Notes under the pieces: generated by a model
What the model was told of the DNA's origin: nothing
What the model saw: only the letters and a program-made list of their open reading frames with translations
Database searches by the model: none
Shown: in pieces, positions 57,320 to 64,000 of the stretch
Numbering within the stretch: the stretch's first letter is position 1
How the letters are laid out: every line of letters starts with the position of its first letter
Assembly: GCF_016901575.1 (NCBI RefSeq)
Contig: NZ_JACJKQ010000001.1
Coordinates: forward strand, 310,001 to 374,000
From: Enorma phocaeensis
Lineage (GTDB): Bacteria > Actinomycetota > Coriobacteriia > Coriobacteriales > Coriobacteriaceae
DNA length: 64,000 nt
Direction: 5' to 3'
Program-made: the position numbers and the translations under genes

Positions 57320-57391
57320 ACCATGAAAGACGTCGCCATGCGCAAGCAACCGGAAGCGCCCGCACGGAAAGGCGGCACGCGCCCGCTCCCC

Positions 57392-58822
57392 TTATGCTGC
57401 AGAAAGCACGCGGCGGGGCTCCTCTTCGCCCCGGACGGCGGCGGCGGTCACCACGACCTTCTCGACGCCCTGCTCGCTCGGCAGGTCGAACATGGTCTTC
57501 TGCAGCAGCTGCTCGCAGATGGAACGCAGGCCGCGCGCGCCCGTCTTGCGCTCGAGCGCCAGATGCGCGATCTCGTGGAGCGCCTCGGGCTCGAACTCGA
57601 GGTCGCAGTCCTCGAGCTGGAACATGCGGCGGTACTGCTTCACGATGGCGTTGCGCGGCTCGGTGAGGATCGAGACGAGGTCGTCCTCGGTGAGTGCGCA
57701 GGTCTCGGTGATCACCGGCGTACGGCCGATGAACTCGGGGATCATGCCAAACGCGTTAAGGTCCTGAGGCAACACCTGGCGGAGCAGGTCGTTCTCGTCG
57801 GTCGACGTGGGGCCAGCGATCTCGGAGTTGAAGCCCACGCCCTTGTTGCCGACGCGGTCGGCGATGATCTTGTCGAGTCCCACGAAGGCGCCGCCGCAGA
57901 TAAACAGGATGTTCGTCGTGTCGATCTGCAAAAGCTCCTGCTGAGGATGCTTGCGCCCGCCGGTGGGAGGCACGCTTGCGACGGTTCCCTCGAGAATCTT
58001 CAGCAGCGCCTGCTGCACGCCCTCGCCCGAGACGTCGCGCGTGATGGACAGGTTCTCCGCCTTGCGGGCGACCTTGTCGATCTCGTCGATGTAGATGATG
58101 CCGACCTGCGCGCGCTCAATGTCGCCGTCGGCGGCATTGATGAGCTTGAGCAGGATGTTCTCGACATCCTCACCCACGTAGCCCGCCTCGGTAAGCGCGG
58201 TGGCGTCCGCGATGGCAAAGGGCACCTCGAGGATACGGGCGAGCGTCTGGGCAAGCAGGGTCTTGCCGGTACCCGTGGGACCCAGCAGCAAGATGTTCGA
58301 CTTGGCGAGCTCGACATCCGAAAGGTCGTCCGGGCCCGCAGCGTGCTTACCGATAGGCAGGCGCCCGTCCGCGCCGTCGGACTCGTCGCGAGCCCCCTCG
58401 GCAGCGCCGCCCTCGAGCACGCGGCGATAGTGGTTGTACACCGCCACCGACATGGCGCGCTTGGCGTCCTCCTGGCCCATCACGTACTGCGAGAGCTCGT
58501 CGTAGATCTCGTGCGGCGTGGGGACGCGATCGATGACCTGCTTGCCGTGATGGCCGTCATCGTCGGCCTCGTCGAGCTCAGCGAGCTGCGAACCCTGAAG
58601 GCCAAACGAATCGAGCATGTCGGAGAAGTCTCCGCCGCCGGCCATGAAGTCGTTAGCAAGAGACTCCTCGAGGATATCGACGCAGGCGGCGACGCACTCG
58701 TCGCAGATAAAGATGTCCGTGGGACCCTTCACCAGCTTGCGGACCTGGTCCTGTTCCTTGCCGCAGAACGAGCAGCGGATGGGACCGGTGGGATACTGGT
58801 CGCCACGAGAATCGTTAGGCAT
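57392..58822 (-). CDS. clpX: ClpX, ATPase subunit of the ClpXP protease
   Basis: This 476-residue AAA+ unfoldase has an N-terminal zinc domain with C17, C20, C40 and C43 (CSFC, CDEC). Walker A is [18 protein letters not shown] and Walker [11 protein letters not shown]. An acidic insert of about 40 residues (rich in Asp, Gly and Glu, around residue 140) is longer than in E. coli. It overlaps the clpP stop by one base, so the two subunits are coupled. Confidence 0.97.
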   Translation of the reverse strand: MPNDSRGDQYPTGPIRCSFCGKEQDQVRKLVKGPTDIFICDECVAACVDILEESLANDFMAGGGDFSDMLDSFGLQGSQLAELDEADDDGHHGKQVIDRVPTPHEIYDELSQYVMGQEDAKRAMSVAVYNHYRRVLEGGAAEGARDESDGADGRLPIGKHAAGPDDLSDVELAKSNILLLGPTGTGKTLLAQTLARILEVPFAIADATALTEAGYVGEDVENILLKLINAADGDIERAQVGIIYIDEIDKVARKAENLSITRDVSGEGVQQALLKILEGTVASVPPTGGRKHPQQELLQIDTTNILFICGGAFVGLDKIIADRVGNKGVGFNSEIAGPTSTDENDLLRQVLPQDLNAFGMIPEFIGRTPVITETCALTEDDLVSILTEPRNAIVKQYRRMFQLEDCDLEFEPEALHEIAHLALERKTGARGLRSICEQLLQKTMFDLPSEQGVEKVVVTAAAVRGEEEPRRVLSAA

Positions 58823-59445
58823 TATTCGTTCCCCTTCGCTGCCTGGTTGCGGGAGGTGATCACGCGGTCGACGATGCCGTACTCAAGGGCCTCGGCGGCA
58901 CGCATGTAGTGGTCACGCTCGGTGTCGCGCTCGACGCGCTCGAACGGCTGGCCGGTGGCGTCGGCGAGAATCTGGTTCAGGTTGCGGCGATTCTCTTTGA
59001 TCTCGCGCGCGACGATCTCGATCTCGGTCTGCTGGCCCTGGGCGCCGCCGCTCGGCTGATGGATCATCACCATGGAGTTCGGCAGGCAGAAGCGCTTGCC
59101 CTTCGCGCCATTCGCCAAAAGCACCGCCGCCATGGAGGCGGCCATGCCCACGCAGATGGTGGAGACGTCGGGCTTGATGAAGTTCATCGTGTCCAGAATC
59201 GCAAGGCCCGAATACACCTCGCCGCCGGGGGAATTGATGTAGAGGGAGATATCCTTCTCGGCGTCCTGGCTCTCGAGGTGCAGCAGCTGGGCGATCACGA
59301 GGTTCGCCGTCACCGAGTTGATCTCCTCGCCCAGAAAGACGATGCGGTCGTTGAGCAGGCGCGAATAGATGTCGTAGCTGCGCTCGCCGCGCGGGGTCTG
59401 CTCGATGACGTACGGGACAAGGGCTGATTCAATAGTGGGTCTCAT
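58822..59445 (-). CDS. clpP: ClpP, proteolytic subunit
   Basis: This 207-residue serine peptidase forms the degradation chamber. The active-site Ser is in [12 protein letters not shown], the His in [10 protein letters not shown], and the IGF-loop-binding pocket residues follow the norm. The ATG at 59445 has GGAGAT upstream. It sits in the tig-clpP-clpX order. A second clpP, common in actinobacteria, is not in this window. Confidence 0.97.
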   Translation of the reverse strand: MRPTIESALVPYVIEQTPRGERSYDIYSRLLNDRIVFLGEEINSVTANLVIAQLLHLESQDAEKDISLYINSPGGEVYSGLAILDTMNFIKPDVSTICVGMAASMAAVLLANGAKGKRFCLPNSMVMIHQPSGGAQGQQTEIEIVAREIKENRRNLNQILADATGQPFERVERDTERDHYMRAAEALEYGIVDRVITSRNQAAKGNE

Positions 59446-59574
59446 GCGATCTCCAATCTGGATGTGCATACGTACAAAGTGCGGCGGCTGGACGCAGATG
59501 CGACCCAGCCACCGCAGACATGCCGGTCAACCGGAATGATACGTACCCGAAAATCGGATGTTCACACAGTGAGC

Positions 59575-60873
59575 CTACTCGGCGTCCTGCTCATCCTTCT
59601 TAGCGGTCTCGTCGACCTCAGTGACCTTGGCGGTCTCGACCAGCCAGTCGCAGGCCTTGGAGCGACGAAGCGAATCGCGGATGGCGGGGATGCGACCCTC
59701 GGCGATGAACTGGGCCTTGGTGGCCTCGGGGTCGGCAACGCCGGAGCGCTGGAACTCGCCGTCGATGTCCTCCTCGGTGACCTCGATCTTAAGCTCGCGA
59801 GCGAGCGCGTCGAGGGCGAGAGACTCGCGAGCGACGTCGTCGGCCTGATGATGCAGGTCGTCGATGAACTGCTGCGAAGAGATGTGCGAAGCCTGGAGCC
59901 AGGAATCGAGCGTCATGCCGCTGGCCTGCAGGTTCTGCAGGAAGTTCTGGCCAAGCTCGGAGAAGACGGACTGGGCATAGTCGGCGTCGACCTCCTCGAG
60001 GTCCAGGCGCTCGGCGAGAGCGGCCACGGCGCGGTTCTCCTTGAGGCCGGGCAGCTGGGAAGCCTTCTCCTGCTCGATCTCGGACTTGACGGCGTCGCGC
60101 ATGGCGGCGATGTCATCGAAGCCGAAGGAGGTCTTGACGAACTCGTCGGTGAGCTCGGGGAGCTTGCGGGCGCGGATGCCCTTCACGGTAACCTCGACGG
60201 CAGCCTCCTCGGCACCCTCGACCTCGGGAGTCCAAGAGATCTCCTTGGTCTCGTCGACGTTCATGCCGATGAGGCCCTCGTCGAAGGCGGCGGGCAGGTT
60301 GCCGGCGCCGACGGCGATCATGCGGGACTCGCCAGCGAGCGCCTCGGCGTTCTTGACGTTCTTGACCTCGGCGGTCACGAAGTCGCCGTTCTCGACGGCG
60401 CGGCCCTCGACATCCTCGAAGGTGGCGTGATAGCCCATGAGCATCTCGACCTGGGCGTCGATCTCGGACTCGGTGACCTCCGCGGGAGGCATCTCGATCT
60501 CGACGGGCTCGTAGGAGCTGAGCTCGACGACCTGGCGGAGCTTGAAGGTGACGGAGTAGGTATAGTCCTCGTGGTCCTTGGCGATGTCGATGTCGGCGTA
60601 CTCGGGCTCGCCCACCGGGACGATGTCCAGCTCGTTCAGGACGCTAGGCTCGCTGGAGCCGATGAGCTCGTTGGTGGCCTGAGCCAGGGTGGCCTGCGCA
60701 CCAAGCATGCTGTCGATGACGGGACGAGGGGCCTTGCCGGCGCGGAAGCCCGGGAAACGGTACTTCTTAGCAGCCTCGCGGTAGGCCTTCTTGATCGCGG
60801 AATCGACATCGGCGGCGGGGATGGTGACCGTCGCGACGAGCTTGCCGTCCTGCACCTCGGAAGTGATGTTCAA
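59575..60873 (-). CDS. tig: Trigger factor
   Basis: This 432-residue ribosome-bound chaperone has an N-terminal ribosome-binding domain with KYRFPGFRAGKAPRPVID (near the GFRxGKxP signature), a peptidyl-prolyl isomerase domain (AVENGDFVTAEVKN) and a helical C-terminal domain ending in an acidic tail. The start is TTG at 60873 with GGAGG five bases upstream; no ATG fits. A tRNA-Leu gene lies upstream in the same direction. Confidence 0.96.
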   Translation of the reverse strand: MNITSEVQDGKLVATVTIPAADVDSAIKKAYREAAKKYRFPGFRAGKAPRPVIDSMLGAQATLAQATNELIGSSEPSVLNELDIVPVGEPEYADIDIAKDHEDYTYSVTFKLRQVVELSSYEPVEIEMPPAEVTESEIDAQVEMLMGYHATFEDVEGRAVENGDFVTAEVKNVKNAEALAGESRMIAVGAGNLPAAFDEGLIGMNVDETKEISWTPEVEGAEEAAVEVTVKGIRARKLPELTDEFVKTSFGFDDIAAMRDAVKSEIEQEKASQLPGLKENRAVAALAERLDLEEVDADYAQSVFSELGQNFLQNLQASGMTLDSWLQASHISSQQFIDDLHHQADDVARESLALDALARELKIEVTEEDIDGEFQRSGVADPEATKAQFIAEGRIPAIRDSLRRSKACDWLVETAKVTEVDETAKKDEQDAE

Positions 60874-61005
60874 CGTTCCTCCTCTTACAAGCCCAGCTGG
60901 TCTCAGGTGCTGGGCACACCTCATGACACAAAGCGTCGCCCCTGCGTGCCCGCCGTGAGCAGGCCGAGGGCTGACCGTGCGCGCGGACCCGGTTGCCCGG
61001 GCGCG

Positions 61006-61089
<84 letters not shown>

Positions 61090-61109
61090 ATGATGCGCAC
61101 AGACTTTGC

Positions 61110-61118
61110 ATGATAGCA
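61110..61118 (-). promoter_or_regulatory. Extended -10 promoter of tRNA-Leu
   Basis: TGC-TATCAT on the minus strand lies 20 bp before the tRNA 5' end, the expected distance. Confidence 0.6.
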
Positions 61119-61216
61119 GAACACGCTGATTTGCGTGCGGAAACCCATCATATGGTGCCGCGACCATGCAGCGCGCACACTTTTTGCGCGCGCCGACGCG
61201 GTCGCGGCGAGATTTC

Positions 61217-63613
61217 CTACTCCCCGTGAAGCACCTTCTCGGCCGTGATGGGGAGCTCGCGCACCTGATGCCCGCAGGCATGCGCCACGGCGCTCGCGAT
61301 GGCGGGCGCCGGCGTGTTGATGACCACCTCTCCGATGGACTTCGCACCAAAGGGGCCGGTCGTCTCGTAGCTCGGCACGAAATCGACGCGGATGCTCGGC
61401 ACGTCGAGGCGCGTGGGCAGGCGATAGGTCATGAAAGACCGCGTGCGCATGCGGCCGGCGGGGCTGTACTGGACGTCCTCGGTGAGCGCCATGCCGATGC
61501 CCTGGGCTATGCCGCCCTCGGCCTGGACCCGGGCGAGGTTGGAGTTCGCGACCGTGCCGCAGTCCACCACGCCCACATAGTCCACCACGCGCACCTCGCC
61601 GGTCGCGCGGTCGACCTCGACCTCGGCGATGCCCGCCATGAAGGGCGGAGGGGAGGCCTCGGCGCCCTGGGCGGCGTGCGCCGTGAGCGCGTCGCCCTCG
61701 CCGCCCGCGACGCATGCGTTGGCAAACGCGGCGAGGTCCGTCTCGTGCAGGGGCGCGCCTCCGTTGGGAGCCGGCACGAAGAGGCGCTCGCCGTCGAAGC
61801 ACACGTCGGACGCGTCGACGCCCCACCTGCCGGCAGCGGTCAAGGCCATCTTCTCGCGAAGGGCGCGCGCGGCCTTGATCGTCGCGGCGCCGGTGATGTA
61901 GGTCGTCGAGCTTGCATAGGAGCCCGTGTCATAGGGGCTGACGTCGGTGTCGACGCCGCGCGTGACGATGCGCTCGACCGGGCACTCGAGCACCTCGGCG
62001 GCGAACTGAGCCAGAATGGTGTCGCAGCCCGTGCCCATGTCGGTCGCCCCGATCGAGAGCACGTAAAAGCCGCCCTCCTCGAGCCTCAGGTCCACCGAGC
62101 CGATATCGACGTTCAGGATGCACGAGCCCTGCATGGCGAGCGCCACGCCGAGGGCGCGGACCCGGCCCTGGCCGACCTCGCGGACCAGGCCCTTCTCGTG
62201 CCAGCCGATCATCTCCTGGGCACGACGGATGCAGCGGTCGAGCGAACAGCTGTTGAGGGTCTGCCCGTCGAACTGCGGCATGACCTCTCCTTCGCGCACG
62301 AGGTTGCGCAGCCTCAGGTCACAGGGGTCCATGCCGAGCTCGTCGGCGAGCTCGTTCACGGCGGACTCGAGCGCGAACAGGCCCTGCGTGGCGCCGTAGC
62401 CGCGATAGGCGCCCGCCGGCATGGTGTTGGTGTAGACCACCGTGAAGCCGAAACGCGTCGCGAGCGCGCGGTTGTAAAGCGGCAGCGACTTGTGGCCGGA
62501 CAGGCCGACCGTGGTGGGGCCGTGCTCGCCATAGGCCCCGGTGTTGGAGAGGGTCTCGAGGTCGATCGCCACGATCGTTCCGTCGCGGCGCGCGCCCAGG
62601 CGCACGTGCATCTGCATCTCGTGGCGCGAGTTCGACGCGGTGAAGGTCTCCTCACGTGAATAGATGATCTTCACCGGTCGGCCAAGGCGCGAGGCGGCGA
62701 ACGCCGCAAAGACTTCCAGGCAGCCGCTCTGCTTGGCGCCGAAACCGCCACCGATGCGGGGCTTCACCACACGCACCTGCGAGGGGGGAATCTCGAGCGC
62801 CGTGGAGATCATGCGTCGGATATGGAAGGGCACCTGCGTCGACGAGACGCACACGATGCGCCCATAGGCGTCCGTATAGGCGAAAGAGCGGAAGGTCTCC
62901 ATCATGGCCTGGGCGTTTGCCTTGGTATGGTAGGTGCGGTCGATGACCACCTCTGCCTGCTCGAACGCATCGTCGAGGTCGCCAAAGGCGCTGCCGCCCT
63001 GGGCGCAGATGTTGCGCTTCCGCTCGTTGTTGATCCATCCCGCATTGACGGTGTATCCATCCTCATCGTGGACCACCACGGGGTTGTCAACCGCCTGGGT
63101 GAAGTCGAGCACGGCGGGAAGCACCTCGTAGTCGACCCTCACCAGTCGGCAGGCGCGCTCGGCAGCGCGGTCGTTTTCGGCGACGACCAACGCGACCTCG
63201 TCGCCCACGTAGCGCACCACCGGATCGAGGATGAGGCGATCATAGGGCGACGCGACGGGATTCGACTGGCCGGCAAGCGAGAAGCGCGTCTGCGGCACGT
63301 CGTGGTAGGTAAAGACCGCGACCACGCCCGGCACCTTGAGGGCGCGCGAGGTGTCGATGGACCGGATGCGCGCATGCGCATGCGGCGAGTGGACGATCTT
63401 CATGACCAGGGCGTCGGCAGGCGCGATGTCTGCGGTATAAAGCGGCTTGCCCGCAAGCAGGGCGTAGGCGTCCTTCTTGACCACGGGCTGCGAGAGGTAC
63501 TTGAGGTCGCGCGTACGCTCTGGAGCGATGTCGCAGGTGGGGATTCCGGGCGCATCGCAATGGACGTCGCGCGCATCGTCGGCAGAGACTGCATGAGATC
63601 GGTTGCCGTTCAT
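61217..63613 (-). CDS. Xanthine dehydrogenase-type molybdopterin-binding subunit
   Basis: This 798-residue large subunit of a molybdenum hydroxylase has the first half opening DAYALLAGKPLYTADIAP, with PRIGGGFGAKQSG and PAGAYRGYGATQ in the middle. The C-terminal FGAKSIGE carries the catalytic Glu of the xanthine oxidase family. Substrate is probably a purine or other N-heterocycle. It begins directly after the stop of the iron-sulfur subunit. The FAD subunit is not in the window. A 7-bp repeat at 61171-61191 downstream may be part of its terminator. Confidence 0.92.
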   Translation of the reverse strand: MNGNRSHAVSADDARDVHCDAPGIPTCDIAPERTRDLKYLSQPVVKKDAYALLAGKPLYTADIAPADALVMKIVHSPHAHARIRSIDTSRALKVPGVVAVFTYHDVPQTRFSLAGQSNPVASPYDRLILDPVVRYVGDEVALVVAENDRAAERACRLVRVDYEVLPAVLDFTQAVDNPVVVHDEDGYTVNAGWINNERKRNICAQGGSAFGDLDDAFEQAEVVIDRTYHTKANAQAMMETFRSFAYTDAYGRIVCVSSTQVPFHIRRMISTALEIPPSQVRVVKPRIGGGFGAKQSGCLEVFAAFAASRLGRPVKIIYSREETFTASNSRHEMQMHVRLGARRDGTIVAIDLETLSNTGAYGEHGPTTVGLSGHKSLPLYNRALATRFGFTVVYTNTMPAGAYRGYGATQGLFALESAVNELADELGMDPCDLRLRNLVREGEVMPQFDGQTLNSCSLDRCIRRAQEMIGWHEKGLVREVGQGRVRALGVALAMQGSCILNVDIGSVDLRLEEGGFYVLSIGATDMGTGCDTILAQFAAEVLECPVERIVTRGVDTDVSPYDTGSYASSTTYITGAATIKAARALREKMALTAAGRWGVDASDVCFDGERLFVPAPNGGAPLHETDLAAFANACVAGGEGDALTAHAAQGAEASPPPFMAGIAEVEVDRATGEVRVVDYVGVVDCGTVANSNLARVQAEGGIAQGIGMALTEDVQYSPAGRMRTRSFMTYRLPTRLDVPSIRVDFVPSYETTGPFGAKSIGEVVINTPAPAIASAVAHACGHQVRELPITAEKVLHGE

Positions 63614-64000
63614 CTACGCCACCCCCTCTTTCTCAATCGAGGCATCCAGGACGGCAGCCGCCTCACGGGGCATGCCGAGATAGCGGCGAATTGCACGCAT
63701 CTGGCTCATGTAGCCGGTGCAGCGACAGAGATTGCCCGCCAGATAGCGGCGCACCTCGTCTTCGGTGGGAACGCGACCGGCGAGTTCGCGCTCAAACGCG
63801 AGCACCGTCATGATGAGGCCGGGCGAGCAGAAGCCGCACTGCTCGGCGCCCTCCTCCGCCATGCACACGGCAAAGGCATGGGACTCGCGCTGCAGCCCCT
63901 CGAGCGTGGTGACGTCGTGGCCGTCGACGCGGGCCGCGATGACCGAGCAGCTCAGCGTCGGCACGCCGTCGACCCAGACGGTGCACAGGCCGCAGTCGCT
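63614..64000 (-). CDS. Molybdenum hydroxylase [2Fe-2S] subunit, 3' part (cut by window edge)
   Basis: The last 128 residues of the small subunit are present. SDCGLCTVWVDG at the cut edge is the end of the plant-ferredoxin cluster site. EQCGFCSPGLIMTVLAF and LAGNLCRCTGYMS form the second [2Fe-2S] site (C-x2-C and C-x-C). Electrons pass from the molybdenum subunit through it. The N-terminus is beyond 64000. Confidence 0.93.
   Translation of the reverse strand, partial: SDCGLCTVWVDGVPTLSCSVIAARVDGHDVTTLEGLQRESHAFAVCMAEEGAEQCGFCSPGLIMTVLAFERELAGRVPTEDEVRRYLAGNLCRCTGYMSQMRAIRRYLGMPREAAAVLDASIEKEGVA

Noticed and set aside
57163-57378. Short minus-strand frame with CGWGTCRICGARVPSNTF, zinc-finger-like
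   Set aside because: It runs through the GC hairpin after clpX, has no ribosome site, and only one CxxC pair; chance is more likely, though a tiny protein cannot be excluded.
61171-61191. Terminator for the molybdenum hydroxylase (GCGCGCA/TGCGCGC)
   Set aside because: The stem is only 7 bp, the A/T run is in the loop and not after the stem, so I did not list it as a separate feature.

Overview
The window is high-GC chromosomal DNA of a Gram-positive actinobacterium, most likely class Coriobacteriia (Collinsella/Olsenella type). The pointers are an actinobacterial integration host factor (mIHF) in the order pyrF-mihF-gmk-rpoZ, strong GGAGG ribosome sites, a pyrR-led pyrimidine locus, and a C1-folate set with a separate FchA. 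This placement is inference from gene content; there is no rRNA here. Nearly every gene is on the minus strand, so transcription runs from high to low coordinates. Only tRNA-Asn and one small ModE-like regulator are on the plus strand.

Layout from left to right. 1-9.5 kb: start of a dus gene (cut by the edge), lepA, rpsT, holA, the DNA-uptake pair comEA-comEC, thiI, rpoZ, gmk, mihF. 9.7-15.3 kb: UMP synthesis in two units, pyrR-pyrB-pyrC behind an attenuator-like leader, and pyrK-pyrD-pyrF with its own promoter and a leader hairpin. 15.6-17.8 kb: a polysaccharide-type ABC exporter whose ATPase carries three C-terminal SLH-like repeats. 17.9-29.8 kb: tRNA-Asn, rpoD, dnaG, ribF, truB, nrnA, rbfA, infB, nusA, rimP. 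29.9-35.8 kb: leuS, a zinc-ribbon/YARHG membrane protein, and an IMP dehydrogenase of the Tritrichomonas type.

35.9-40.7 kb is the accessory-looking part: the ModE-like regulator, a MITE-like palindrome, a 20-bp tandem repeat, mntP, a PLP-fold protein lacking its Schiff-base lysine, a GH1 remnant and a DUF559/AbiEi-like protein. 40.7-45.2 kb: thrS (no TGS domain, attenuator-like leader), a small zinc-ribbon membrane protein and a GH13 glucosidase. 45.4-53.2 kb: folate and one-carbon genes folC, folE, folD, fchA, fhs and 5-formyl-THF cyclo-ligase, with one unknown membrane protein. 53.4-64 kb: valS, an MBL-fold hydrolase, clpX, clpP, tig, tRNA-Leu and two subunits of a molybdenum hydroxylase (xanthine dehydrogenase type), the second cut by the right edge.

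No CRISPR array, prophage, rRNA operon, transposase gene or defence island is visible. The most unusual points are: a FolD lacking the cyclohydrolase Lys and Gln beside a dedicated cyclohydrolase; the ATPase-SLH fusion; a 16-bp hairpin that buries the comEA ribosome site; the parasite-like IMP dehydrogenase; the lysine-less PLP protein; and the 136-bp palindromic element.
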